Shown piece after piece: positions 17,125 through 25,745 of a DNA stretch of 64,000 nt. The position numbers were made by a program, and so were the translations under genes. The stretch is from Longispora fulva (GTDB taxonomy: Bacteria; Actinomycetota; Actinomycetes; Mycobacteriales; Micromonosporaceae): the NCBI RefSeq assembly GCF_015751905.1, contig NZ_JADOUF010000001.1:1240001-1304000 (forward strand), written 5' to 3'. The notes under the pieces were generated by a model, which did no database searches, was not told where the DNA came from, and saw nothing but the letters and a program-made list of their open reading frames with translations. Position 1 is the stretch's first letter. The number at the start of each line of letters is the position of its first letter.

Positions 17125-17579
17125 GGGCCGTCCGCGTCTCCCTGGCCGTCGTGGGCCTCCTCTTCATCGGGTACGCCGTCCTCGGCACCGCCACCGACCC
17201 CGGCAGCCGCCCGGTCGGCCAGCTCGTGTTCCTCGGCGCGGTCCTGCTCGGCCACGACCTGGTCGTCCTGCCGCTGGCGATCGGGGTGGGCTGGCTGGCC
17301 GCCCGGCTGCTGCCCGGCTGGGCGAGGGGGCCGGCCCACGCCGCCCTGTTCGCGTCGGCGGTGCTCACCCTGATCGCGACGCCGTTCATCGTCGGCGACG
17401 GCCACCCGCCCGACAACCCGTCGGCCCTGCCCCTCGACTACGGCCGGGGCCTGCTGACCGTGCTGGCCGTGGTGTGGACGGCAGCGGCCGTCTGGGCCGC
17501 CCTGGCCCGGCGCTCCCGCCGCCCGGCCGGCCCGGGACGCGAGGACTCCCGCACGCGGCGGACGGAACGCGATGGGTGA
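17121..17579 (+). CDS. Small polytopic membrane protein of unknown function
   Basis: A 152-residue protein with four hydrophobic helices (about 5-20, 32-58, 67-85 and 105-128) and a basic C-terminal tail. It overlaps the molybdopterin oxidoreductase by four bases (ATGA) and the next gene by eight. No family recognised. Tight coupling suggests a subunit or assembly partner of the oxidoreductase or of the polyprenol-sugar transferase. Confidence 0.72.
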   Translation: MRAVRVSLAVVGLLFIGYAVLGTATDPGSRPVGQLVFLGAVLLGHDLVVLPLAIGVGWLAARLLPGWARGPAHAALFASAVLTLIATPFIVGDGHPPDNPSALPLDYGRGLLTVLAVVWTAAAVWAALARRSRRPAGPGREDSRTRRTERDG

Positions 17580-19074
17580 GACCGCCGTCGGTTCCGGGCC
17601 CCAGGAGGCTCCGGCGGGCGGCGCGGCATGGGCGCGCACGCTCGGCACCGCAGGGGCCGTCGGGGTCCTCTGCGTCCTCACCGCCCTCGTCACGTCCTCG
17701 CCCCGCTGGGTCGACCAGACCGGGCTCGTCGCCCTCACCGGCGGGTCCTGGCTGGTGTTCGGCCTCGCGGCGTGGCTGGTACGCGGGGTGCCGACCCGGC
17801 CGGCCGTCGCGCTGATCCTGTTGTCCGGCCTCGTGCTGCCCGTGCTCGCCGCGCTCGGCCCGCCCCGCAGCAGCGACGACCTGTACCGCTACGTGTGGGA
17901 CGGCCGGGTGCAGGCGGCCGGTGTGGACCCGTACCGGTACCCGCCCGCCGACCCCGCGCTCGCCGGCCTGCGGGACGGGTTCCTGTGGCCGGCCACCGGG
18001 CCATGGTGCGTACCGGGCGGCTGCACCCTGATCAACCGGCCCGCCGTGCACACGATCTACCCGCCGGCCGCCGAGGCGTACTTCCTCGCCGTGCACGCGC
18101 TGGCCCCCGCCGGCAGCCGCACCCGGCCGATCCAGCTCGCCGGGGCCCTGGCCGCGTTCGCCACCACGGTCCTGCTCGTGTCCGCCCTGCCCACGGTCCG
18201 CCGCACCCGGGCGGGACCCGGGCCGGACCTCAGGCTCGCGGCGCTGTGGGCCTGGTGTCCGACCGTGGTGCTGGAGGCCGGCAACAACGCCCACGTGGAC
18301 GTCGTCGCGGCGTTCGTCGCCGGGGCCGCCCTGCTCGTTCTCGCCCGGGCGCGCACCCGGCGCGGGTCGTTCTGGGGCGGGGTGCTGCTCGGGCTGGCCG
18401 TCGCGGTCAAGCTCACCCCGGCGCTGCTCGGCCCGACCGTGCTCCGCCGCCGGCCGGTGCTCGTGGCGGTCGGCGCGGCCGGGGCGGTCGCGGCCGTGTA
18501 CCTGCCGCACGTCCTCGCGGTCGGCGCCGGCGTCCTCGGCTACATCCCGGGCTACCTCACCGAGGAGGGCTACGCGAACGGCTCCCGGTTCGCGCTGCTC
18601 ACGACCGTGCTGCCCGGGTCGTGGGCGACGCCGGTCGCGGCGTTGCTGCTGGCCGGGGCGGCGGTGTGGACGATGTCGCGGTCCGACCCCGACCGGCCGT
18701 GGGACGCGGCGGTCCGGCTCGTCGGGGCGGCGCTGCTGGTCACGACGCCGGGGTACTCGTGGTACGCGATCCTGCTCGTTCTGCTCGTCGCCCTGTCGGG
18801 CCGGGCGGAATGGCTGGCCGTGGCCCTCGCCGGCCAGCTGGCCCTGCACGCCCCGGACCTGCACCTGGCCCCGGCCCCCGCCCAACGCCTCGGCTACGGG
18901 GCCGCGCTGCTGACGGTCCTGGCCGTGGGCGTCGCGCGCCGGCGGGGCTTGGGGCGGGCGCCGCGACCGGCACCGGAACGCGACCGGGCGACCGGCGGAC
19001 CGCCGCCGGAGGAGGCGCCCGGCGGTGCGGAGCACGGGAAGGACCGACGCGTGCCGGGGGAGGTGTCGCCGTAA
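17572..19074 (+). CDS. Polytopic polyprenol-phosphate-sugar glycosyltransferase (GT87/mannosyltransferase-like)
   Basis: A 500-residue integral membrane protein with some ten to twelve helices. Its key feature is PRSSDDLYRYVWDGR (about 97-111), the acidic loop after the first helices that marks GT-C transferases using polyprenyl-phosphate sugars, followed by GVDPYRYPP, TIYPPAAE and GLAVAVKLTP. This matches actinobacterial GT87/DUF2029 alpha-mannosyltransferases. The C-terminal 50 residues are a charged low-complexity tail. It ends the plus-strand operon and would use the lipid-linked sugar made by the family 2 enzyme (inference). Confidence 0.83.
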   Translation: MGETAVGSGPQEAPAGGAAWARTLGTAGAVGVLCVLTALVTSSPRWVDQTGLVALTGGSWLVFGLAAWLVRGVPTRPAVALILLSGLVLPVLAALGPPRSSDDLYRYVWDGRVQAAGVDPYRYPPADPALAGLRDGFLWPATGPWCVPGGCTLINRPAVHTIYPPAAEAYFLAVHALAPAGSRTRPIQLAGALAAFATTVLLVSALPTVRRTRAGPGPDLRLAALWAWCPTVVLEAGNNAHVDVVAAFVAGAALLVLARARTRRGSFWGGVLLGLAVAVKLTPALLGPTVLRRRPVLVAVGAAGAVAAVYLPHVLAVGAGVLGYIPGYLTEEGYANGSRFALLTTVLPGSWATPVAALLLAGAAVWTMSRSDPDRPWDAAVRLVGAALLVTTPGYSWYAILLVLLVALSGRAEWLAVALAGQLALHAPDLHLAPAPAQRLGYGAALLTVLAVGVARRRGLGRAPRPAPERDRATGGPPPEEAPGGAEHGKDRRVPGEVSP

Positions 19075-19084
19075 CCGGAAAAGG

Positions 19085-19693
19085 CTATTGATCTTCGGGG
19101 GTGAACAGCTCCGCGAGGTGGTGGGTGAGGATCGCCAGGGCCGCCTCGCCCGTGCGCTGCCCGCCGAGCACGCTGGACCCGAGGCCGTTGGTCATCGCGA
19201 GCAGCCCGGCGGCGGCCAGCACCGGATCGCGGCCCGGCGCGACGTCGCCGGCCTCCTGCGCGGCCCGGATCTGCTTCGCCAGGAACGACTCCAGCAGGTC
19301 CGCGTGCGCCGTGCCGTGCCGTTCGGCGAGCGCCGGCTCGGTGAGCACCAGCGTGTAGTACGCCGACCAGGTCCGGGTGATCCGCCGGCTCTCCGCGTCG
19401 GTGGGCAGCACGCTGGACAGGATCGCGGTCACGGTGCCGCGCGGGGTGGGCGGCGAGCCGGCCGCCGCGATCCACGCGCTCATCCGGGCCTGCAACTGGA
19501 CGCCGAGCCGGGCGAGCCCGTCCATCAGCAGCTCTTCCTTGGTGTGGAAGTAGTACTGCACCAGGCGCAGCGACACCCCCGCCTCGGCGGCCACCACCCG
19601 CATGCTCGCCGCCTGCAGGCCCTGGCTGTCGGCGATCCGCAGCAGCGCCTCGGCGATCTGGGTCCGTCGTTCCTCGTGGTCCACCTTGGACAC
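19085..19693 (-). CDS. TetR family transcriptional repressor
   Basis: A 202-residue regulator with an N-terminal helix-turn-helix at about residues 27-50 (MRVVAAEAGVSLRLVQYYFHTKEEL) and a C-terminal TetR-type ligand domain. The GTG at 19693 is preceded by an AGAGGTGG site; the longer frame upstream would run through the divergent operator and into the hydrolase start. It is convergent with the mannosyltransferase gene (10 bp apart) and divergent from the alpha/beta hydrolase, which it most likely represses. Confidence 0.88.
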   Translation of the reverse strand: MSKVDHEERRTQIAEALLRIADSQGLQAASMRVVAAEAGVSLRLVQYYFHTKEELLMDGLARLGVQLQARMSAWIAAAGSPPTPRGTVTAILSSVLPTDAESRRITRTWSAYYTLVLTEPALAERHGTAHADLLESFLAKQIRAAQEAGDVAPGRDPVLAAAGLLAMTNGLGSSVLGGQRTGEAALAILTHHLAELFTPEDQ

Positions 19694-19712
19694 CGCGCCA
19701 CCTCTCAAGTTG

Positions 19713-19728
19713 TGATACAACTGTATCA
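19713..19728. promoter_or_regulatory. TetR-type operator touching the hydrolase start codon
   Basis: TGATAC (19713-19718) and GTATCA (19723-19728) form a perfect inverted repeat around AACT, lying between the divergent TetR and hydrolase genes. Its last base is the A of the hydrolase ATG. Bound repressor would cover both starts. Confidence 0.6.
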
Positions 19729-20597
19729 TGAGAATCGGACAGTTCAGGAACGACGCCGCCCGGACCAAGTTCATCACCGCCTACGACCGGGTGTTCACCG
19801 CGGTCTGGCCCCTGCCGCGCTGGGCCGTCGATGTGCCCACGGCGTTCGGCACCACCCGGGTCTACCGGGGCGGCCCCAGCGAGGGCCCCCCGGTCGTGTT
19901 GCTCCCGGGTGCCGGCGGCAACGCCCTCTCCTGGTACGGCTACGCCGCCGCCCTCGCCGCCCACCACCCGGTCATCGTCGTCGACCCGGTCGGCGAGCCG
20001 GGCGCGAGCGTCCAGACCGCCCCGGTCGCCGACGGCCCCGACGCCGGCCGCTGGCTCGACCAGCTCCTCGCCGGCCTCGACGTCACCGACGCGCACGTCG
20101 TCGGCTGCTCCTACGGCGGCTGGACCGCCCTGCACGCAGTACTCGCCGCCCCTGGCCGGGTCGCACGACTGACCCTGGTCGAGCCCGCCGGGTTCGCCGA
20201 GGTCGGCGCGCGGTTCATCGGCTGGATCATCGCCGGTGGCCTGGCAGGGCTCGCCCCGCGCGCGCTCCGGCCCCGCCTGGCCCGGCTCGTCGGCAACAGC
20301 ACGATCCTGGAGACCGAGCTGATGAGCCTGGCGCTGCCGTCGGCCGGGTTCCGCCGCAAGCTGCCGCCGGCGACGGTGTTCACGGACGAGGAGCTGCGCG
20401 CGGTGGGGGTGCCGGTGTCGGTGCTGCTCGGCGCGCGCAGCACCCTGCACCGCTCCGCCCAGGTGGCCGCCCGGCTCGCCGACGTCGCCCCGGGGATCCG
20501 GGTCGAGGTCGTGCCGGGGGCGGGGCACGCGTTGCAGCTCGACCGGTCGGAGCTGGTGATCGACCGGATCCTGGGGAACGTGGCGGCGGGGCGTTGA
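19728..20597 (+). CDS. Alpha/beta hydrolase
   Basis: A 289-residue hydrolase of the alpha/beta fold. The oxyanion strand VVLLPGAGGNALSWYGYAAAL, the nucleophile elbow GCSYGG and the catalytic histidine in PGAGHALQLD near the C-terminus are present; the acid probably lies in the LLGARSTLHR region. The substrate (ester, lactone or epoxide-like) is unknown. No ribosome site precedes ATG 19728, and the operator abuts it, so a leaderless message is possible. Regulated by the divergent TetR protein (inference). Confidence 0.88.
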   Translation: MRIGQFRNDAARTKFITAYDRVFTAVWPLPRWAVDVPTAFGTTRVYRGGPSEGPPVVLLPGAGGNALSWYGYAAALAAHHPVIVVDPVGEPGASVQTAPVADGPDAGRWLDQLLAGLDVTDAHVVGCSYGGWTALHAVLAAPGRVARLTLVEPAGFAEVGARFIGWIIAGGLAGLAPRALRPRLARLVGNSTILETELMSLALPSAGFRRKLPPATVFTDEELRAVGVPVSVLLGARSTLHRSAQVAARLADVAPGIRVEVVPGAGHALQLDRSELVIDRILGNVAAGR

Positions 20598-20763
20598 GAC
20601 CGCCGCCCCGCCCCTGGTCGGGTCGCGGCCCGACGGGCCCGGGGGCGGCCCGGGCGCCGCCCGTGTGGGTTTTGTCGGCGCCGGCCGACCGCAGCGCCAA
20701 AGGTAGCCGAACAATCAGTGTCGGACCTGGCAATAGCCCCACTGTGGCCGGTAGAACACAGGC

Positions 20764-22287
20764 ATGCCCCCACTGCATAGACGAACGTTCATCCTCGGTG
20801 GTCTCGCCGGTGCCGGCGCGACCTTCCTGACCTCCGGCGCCGCCGGTGCGGCCCTCGGTTACCCGTTCACGCTCGGCGTCGCGTCCGGCGATCCCGCCCC
20901 GGACGGCGTGGTGCTGTGGACCCGGCTCGCCCCGTCGCCTCTGAACGCCGACGGCCAGGGCGGCATGTCCACGGCCGCCGTGTCCGTCGAGTGGCAGGTG
21001 GCCTCCGACGAGTACTTCACCCAGCTCGTCCGGACCGGCACCGTCACCGCCGCGTACGCGTCCGCGCACACCGTGCACGTGGAGGTGACCGGTCTGCAGG
21101 CGGGCGCGGAGTACTTCTACCGGTTCCGCGCCGCCGGGTACATCTCCCCGGTCGGCCGGACCCGGACCACCCCGGCCGTCGGGTCGAACTCGCCGTTCAC
21201 GATGCTGTTCACGTCGTGCTCGCACTACGAGTCGGGCTACTTCACCGCGTACCGGCGGATGGCCGAGGAGCAGCCCGACGTGATGCTGCACCTCGGCGAC
21301 TACCTCTACGAGGGCACGGCGTCCACCACCGCCGTCCGCAAGCACGCCCCGACCAGCGAGATCACCTCGCTGGCGAATTACCGGGTGCGGCACGCGCAGT
21401 ACAAGACGGACCCGGATCTGCAGGCCGCGCACGCCGCCGCCCCGTGGCTGGTGATCTGGGACGACCACGAGGTGGAGAACAACTACGCCAACCTGACGCG
21501 GGCCGACAACTCCCCGGCCGGCGACGTGACCTGGTTCAAGGCGCGTCGGGCTGCCGCCTACAAGGCGTACTACGAGCACATGCCGCTGCGGGCCTCCTCA
21601 GTCCCGGTGAACGAGAACATGCAGCTCTACCGGCGGCTGCGCTGGGGGAGCCTGGCCACGTTCCACCTGCTGGACACCCGGCAGTACCGCGACGACCAGG
21701 CCTGCGGCGACGGCACCAAGGTGTGCGCCGACGCGAAGCTGCCCAACCGCACCCTGACCGGCGCCGCCCAGGAGTCCTGGCTGCTCGACGGCCTCGGCCA
21801 GCACCTCGGCACCTGGGACATCATCGGCCAGCAGGTGTTCTTCGCCCAGAAGCTCGCCGACGCCGCCGGCGCGACCTCGATGGACGCCTGGGACGGCTAC
21901 GTGGCCAACCGCGACCGGCTCCAGCAGGGCTGGGACGCGCGCGGCGTGCGCAGCGCCGTGGTGCTGACCGGCGACGTGCACCGGTCGTGGGCGAGCAACC
22001 TGATGCTCGACTACGCCTCGCAGAACAGGATCGTGGGCACCGAGCTGGTCAGCACGTCGGTCACGTCCTCCGGCGACGGCAACGCGGCGGAGACCGGCCT
22101 GTCGAGCCTCAACCCGCACGTCAAGTTCTACAAGAACCTCCGGGGGTACGTCCGGGCCAACGTCGACTCCACCCGGATGGCCGTCGACTTCCGGTTCGTG
22201 GACAAGGTGACCGTCCGCGACTACCCGGTGCACACCGTCCAGAGCTACGCGATCGAGGCCGGCAACCCCGGTCTGGTGAACCCGTGA
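20764..22287 (+). CDS. phoD: Secreted alkaline phosphatase D (PhoD family)
   Basis: A 507-residue phosphodiesterase/alkaline phosphatase. The twin-arginine signal RRTFILGG at residues 6-13 directs Tat export. An N-terminal PhoD domain (FTLGVASGDPAPDGVVLWTRLAP) is followed by the metallophosphatase core with metal ligands in CSHYESGYF, HLGDYLYEG, WDDHEVENNY and the LTGDVHRSW histidine. PhoD enzymes use calcium and iron to release phosphate from phosphodiesters and monoesters outside the cell. No PhoP box was recognised upstream. It overlaps the next gene by four bases (GTGA), so the secreted repeat protein is co-produced. Confidence 0.9.
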   Translation: MPPLHRRTFILGGLAGAGATFLTSGAAGAALGYPFTLGVASGDPAPDGVVLWTRLAPSPLNADGQGGMSTAAVSVEWQVASDEYFTQLVRTGTVTAAYASAHTVHVEVTGLQAGAEYFYRFRAAGYISPVGRTRTTPAVGSNSPFTMLFTSCSHYESGYFTAYRRMAEEQPDVMLHLGDYLYEGTASTTAVRKHAPTSEITSLANYRVRHAQYKTDPDLQAAHAAAPWLVIWDDHEVENNYANLTRADNSPAGDVTWFKARRAAAYKAYYEHMPLRASSVPVNENMQLYRRLRWGSLATFHLLDTRQYRDDQACGDGTKVCADAKLPNRTLTGAAQESWLLDGLGQHLGTWDIIGQQVFFAQKLADAAGATSMDAWDGYVANRDRLQQGWDARGVRSAVVLTGDVHRSWASNLMLDYASQNRIVGTELVSTSVTSSGDGNAAETGLSSLNPHVKFYKNLRGYVRANVDSTRMAVDFRFVDKVTVRDYPVHTVQSYAIEAGNPGLVNP

Positions 22288-23549
22288 GGGCCCGCGCGCT
22301 CGGTGTCCGCGCTCTCGTGGTGGCCGTGACCGCCGCGACGGCCGGTCCGCTCCTGGTCGGCGCCCCAGCGTCGGCGTCCGGCACCACCCCGGCGGACATC
22401 ACCTGGTCCACGGCGAACAGCGTCGCGACCGGCGACCAGGACAACGCGGCGGTGTCGGCGACCCGCAACGGGTACACGGCCGTCGTCTGGGAGGACGACC
22501 GCGACGCGACGAACCCGACCGACCCGGTGCACTCGGAGGTGTTCCTCCGGCTGTACAAGGACGGCACATCCCTGTACGAGAAGAAGATCTCCACCGGCGG
22601 CACCGGCACCTGGCGGCACTGGCAGCCCGACGTCGCCCTGCACGAGGACGGCACCGCCGTGGTCGTCTGGTCGGAGGACCCCGACGGCAACGGCTTCTAC
22701 AACATCGCCGTACGCACCGTGTCCACCGCCGGCACGGTCAGCGGCTCCGGCACGGCCAACGCCAGCTCCGCCGGCCAGCAGTTCGAGCCGGCCGTGGCCG
22801 CCGACCCGGACGGCGCGGGCTTCACCGTGGTCTGGGAGGACGTGCAGACCGGCGCCCAGCCGACGGTCCGCGCGGCCGGCTACGCCTCGCTCACCTCGAA
22901 GACCTACGAGGCGCAGGTCAACACGACCGGTGGCACCCACCACCGGCCGGACGTGGCCGTCGGCGCGGCCGGCAACGCGGTCGTGGTGTGGGACGAGGAC
23001 GGCGACGGCAACGGCTTCTACAACATCGGCCTGAAGATCCTCACCCCGTCCGGTGGGGTGAAGCTCGCCCAGACGACGGCCAACGCGGCCGGCGGCGGCC
23101 AGCAGCGCAACCCGGCCGTGGCCGCGACCTTCAACGGCGACTTCGTGGCCGCGTGGGAGACCGACCACACGGGTACCGCCCGGGTGGCCACCCGCTCCTT
23201 CACCGCCACCGGGGCGGCACGCACCACCACCGACCGGCTCGTCACCGACGACACCGAGGTCGTAGGCCCGCAGACCACGCCGCGGGTCGGCGTCGACGAC
23301 CAGCTCAAGCTCGTCGTGAGCTGGGTGGACGGCTCGGACGTGTGGGCGCGCGGCTTCAACCCGGACGGCACGGTCACCGGCCGGTTGCCCGAGCTGCGGG
23401 TGAACGCGACGGCCACCGGCCGGCAGGACGAGCCGGCGTTGGGCGTGTCGCCGTGGGGCGAGATCACCGTCGCGTTCACCGACGACCAGGACGGCAACGG
23501 CTTCGACCAGGTCTACCTGGGCACCGGCCTGGTCAACAGCACCTGGTAA
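22284..23549 (+). CDS. Secreted repeat protein with DxDGNG motifs
   Basis: A 421-residue exported protein translated in step with phoD. A signal peptide (about 1-30, ending GAPASAS) precedes repeating segments built of a strand AVVVW followed by an acidic turn such as EDPDGNGFYNI or EDGDGNGFYNI (near 22,680 and 22,995) and a diverged DDQDGNGF near 23,485. The DxDGNG pattern resembles a calcium-binding loop, and the AVVVWxD repeats resemble blades of a beta-propeller. No catalytic motif. With phosphatase PhoD needing calcium, a role as partner or substrate binder is possible (inference). The GTG start at 22284 is set by the overlap. Confidence 0.8.
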   Translation: MRARALGVRALVVAVTAATAGPLLVGAPASASGTTPADITWSTANSVATGDQDNAAVSATRNGYTAVVWEDDRDATNPTDPVHSEVFLRLYKDGTSLYEKKISTGGTGTWRHWQPDVALHEDGTAVVVWSEDPDGNGFYNIAVRTVSTAGTVSGSGTANASSAGQQFEPAVAADPDGAGFTVVWEDVQTGAQPTVRAAGYASLTSKTYEAQVNTTGGTHHRPDVAVGAAGNAVVVWDEDGDGNGFYNIGLKILTPSGGVKLAQTTANAAGGGQQRNPAVAATFNGDFVAAWETDHTGTARVATRSFTATGAARTTTDRLVTDDTEVVGPQTTPRVGVDDQLKLVVSWVDGSDVWARGFNPDGTVTGRLPELRVNATATGRQDEPALGVSPWGEITVAFTDDQDGNGFDQVYLGTGLVNSTW

Positions 23550-23565
23550 CGGGGACGCGCGGATC

Positions 23566-23601
23566 GACCCGGCGGGCACCGGACCTGCTGCCCGCCGGGT
23601 C
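23566..23601. terminator. Bidirectional hairpin terminator
   Basis: A perfect 13-bp inverted repeat (23566-23578 with 23589-23601) between convergent genes; its right arm overlaps the stop codon of the DinB-like gene at 23600. Confidence 0.7.
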
Positions 23602-24181
23602 AGGCCTTCCAGCCGGGTTCGCGGCCCAGGTAGCGCAGCAGCGTGGCGGCGGCGTCGTCCCCGCCCTCGGCCGGCACGACGGCCCCGAACGCCCCCCACG
23701 CCCGCAACGGTTCGCACAGCGCCGTCGCGATCGGCAGCAGGGCCTCGGCCATCGGTGCGGTGAGCGGCGAGGGCTGCCCGGTGGCGACGGCGATGTCCCA
23801 GGCGTGCACCGCCGCGTCGAGCGCGCACGCCCCGGCGGCCAGGGTCGCGGACATCGGCCCCTGCGGCAGCGGGTTCGGCACGTTCTCCGCGTCGGTGGCC
23901 ACGGTGGCCCAGGCGTTGACCGTGGCGTCGAGGGCCAGGTCCAGCACGATCAGCGGCGCGTCCCGGAGCTTCCCGGACGGCGCGAACGGGTTCTCCGCCG
24001 GGCCGGGGCCGCCGGTGATCGCCGCGGCATAGGCGAGCTGGTCCCCGGCGGCGTGCTGGAGCACCTGGGTGACGTTCCACTCCGCGCACGGGGTGCGCAG
24101 CGCCCAGTCGGCCGGGTCGACGGCGGCGACCGTGGTACGCAACGCCTGGTGCGCGTCGACGAGAAGGACGTACTCGGTCAT
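23600..24181 (-). CDS. TIGR03086-type DinB/mycothiol-dependent-isomerase-like metal-binding protein
   Basis: A 193-residue four-helix protein of the DinB/MDMPI superfamily. Metal-ligand histidines appear in LLVDAHQALRTTV, VTQVLQHAAGDQL and AAVHAWDIAVA, and TPCAEWNV is the family signature. Relatives are mycothiol-dependent maleylpyruvate isomerases and thiol transferases, but most TIGR03086 proteins have no assigned reaction. The ATG at 24181 starts the conserved helix. It stands alone on the minus strand. Confidence 0.85.
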   Translation of the reverse strand: MTEYVLLVDAHQALRTTVAAVDPADWALRTPCAEWNVTQVLQHAAGDQLAYAAAITGGPGPAENPFAPSGKLRDAPLIVLDLALDATVNAWATVATDAENVPNPLPQGPMSATLAAGACALDAAVHAWDIAVATGQPSPLTAPMAEALLPIATALCEPLRAWGAFGAVVPAEGGDDAAATLLRYLGREPGWKA

Positions 24182-24365
24182 GGGGCTCCTCCGTGGACAG
24201 CGCAAGATCAGCGCAGTGAGCCTCGCCCGTCGGATCCGTCCGTGTCAATGGGCCGTCCGGTGCTGCCGCGCCACGGCGTCGACCAGCGTGTCCACAATGG
24301 CCGAACGCGTCGACGGATCGTCGCCACCCCGCCCCGTTCGGTGATCCCTCTTCACGGGCGGGCCT

Positions 24366-24986
24366 CTAGTCGCGGGTCTGCAGCGCCAGGCGGACCGCGA
24401 AGCCGACCAGCAGCAGCCCGGTGACCCGCTCGATCCGGGCCCGGACCTTCGGCCGGCGCAGCACGGCACCGGCCCGGTCCACGACGAGGACGTACAGGCT
24501 GAACCACAGCAGGTAGATCACCGCGAAGATCGCCGACAGCAGCAGCGCGTAGCCCAGGCCCCCGCCGTGCCGGGGGAAGAACTGCGGCAGCAGGGTGATG
24601 AAGAACAGCGCGACCTTCGGGTTCAGCGAGTTCGACAGGAACCCGTGCCGCAGGTAGCGCCACGGGGAGCCGGCCGGTTGCGCGGCCTCCTCGACAGCCG
24701 CCGACGCGGACCGCTTCCGGGCCGACAGCAGGGTCTGCACGCCCATCCACAGCAGGTACACGGTGCCGATCAGTTTCAGGGCCGTGAACGCCTCCGCGGA
24801 GGCCATCAGCAGCCCGGACACCCCGAACGCCGCCGCGGTGGCGTGCACGGAGACCCCGGTCGCCCCGCCCACCATGGTCAGCAGCCCGGCCGTCCGGCCG
24901 CCGGTGAGCGCGTTGCGGGTGATCAGGGCCTGGTCCGGACCGGGGATGGCGATCAGGACCAGGGCGGCGAACGCGAAGACGAGCAC
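24366..24986 (-). CDS. LysE family exporter
   Basis: A 206-residue membrane protein with about six helices of the LysE/RhtB translocator family, shown by VLIAIPGPDQALITRNAL near the N-terminus, GGATGVSVHATAAAFG, and GFLSNSLNPKVALFFITLLPQF in the middle. Members export amino acids and related small molecules. The GTG start directly follows the stop of the thioesterase gene (TGA-GTG), so it is the last gene of the NRPS operon and a good candidate for exporting the amino-acid-derived product (inference). Confidence 0.87.
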   Translation of the reverse strand: MLVFAFAALVLIAIPGPDQALITRNALTGGRTAGLLTMVGGATGVSVHATAAAFGVSGLLMASAEAFTALKLIGTVYLLWMGVQTLLSARKRSASAAVEEAAQPAGSPWRYLRHGFLSNSLNPKVALFFITLLPQFFPRHGGGLGYALLLSAIFAVIYLLWFSLYVLVVDRAGAVLRRPKVRARIERVTGLLLVGFAVRLALQTRD

Positions 24987-25736
24987 TCAGACCCCCGACT
25001 GTCGGAATGTGGCGTTGATGGTCCGCAGCAGCGGCCGGCGGTGCTCGCGGTGGTAGAAGTGCCCGCCGGCGAACCGACGGGAGGCCACCGGACGGGTACT
25101 GTGCTCCGCCCACGCCGCCAGCTCCTCCTCCGTCACGTGGTCCTCGCGCCCGCCGAGGACGGTCAGCGGCACCGGCAGCGCGGGGGCCGGCCGGTGCGCG
25201 TAGGAGTCGACCAGCTCGTAGTCGGCCCGCAGGCAGCCGGCGATCATCGATTTGAGGTCCGGGTCGACCAGGGCCTCGGCCGGCACCCCGCCGTGCCGGC
25301 GCTCGACCTCCGCGAGCAGGTCGTCGTCGGGCAGGTGGTGCACGGCCGGCTCCCTGCGGGGCAGGTGCGGCGCCGGGTACGCGGAGACGAACAGCCGCTC
25401 CGGCAGTGGCCGGCCGGCGCGGTGCAGCGCCCGGGTCACCTCGTAGGCGACCAGGCTGCCCATGCTGTGTCCGAAGAACGCGAACGGCGCGGGAAACGTG
25501 TTCTCCGCCAGCAGTGCTTCCACGAGCGGCTCCATCCGGGTGAAATGTCGCTCCCTGAGCCTACTGCCGCGGCCGGGCAGTTGGACCCCCCACAACTCCA
25601 CGCCGGGCAGTTCCGCCGCCCACCGGACGTACTCGGCGATCGAGCCGCCGCCGTGCGGGAAGCAGTACAGCCGGACGGCCGGGGTGGGCCGGGCGATGGC
25701 GCGGACCAGCCAGCGCGGAGTTGAGAGGGTGTCCAC
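24987..25736 (-). CDS. Type II thioesterase
   Basis: A 249-residue stand-alone thioesterase of the GrsT/RifR type. The opening RLYCFPHGGGSIAEYVRWA, the nucleophile Ser91 in GHSMGSLVAYE, Asp199 in GGREDHVT and His226 in GGHFYHREH make up a complete catalytic triad. Such enzymes clear stalled or wrongly primed acyl groups from carrier proteins, or release short products. GTG start at 25736, 9 bp after the carrier protein gene. Since the NRPS has no terminal release domain, this enzyme may also free the product. Confidence 0.93.
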   Translation of the reverse strand: MDTLSTPRWLVRAIARPTPAVRLYCFPHGGGSIAEYVRWAAELPGVELWGVQLPGRGSRLRERHFTRMEPLVEALLAENTFPAPFAFFGHSMGSLVAYEVTRALHRAGRPLPERLFVSAYPAPHLPRREPAVHHLPDDDLLAEVERRHGGVPAEALVDPDLKSMIAGCLRADYELVDSYAHRPAPALPVPLTVLGGREDHVTEEELAAWAEHSTRPVASRRFAGGHFYHREHRRPLLRTINATFRQSGV

Positions 25737-25745
25737 GTCAGCCCC

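Noticed and set aside
17386-19035. A long minus-strand frame opposite the GT-C transferase
   Set aside because: No hydrophobic segments or motifs; the plus strand is a clear membrane transferase coupled to its neighbours.
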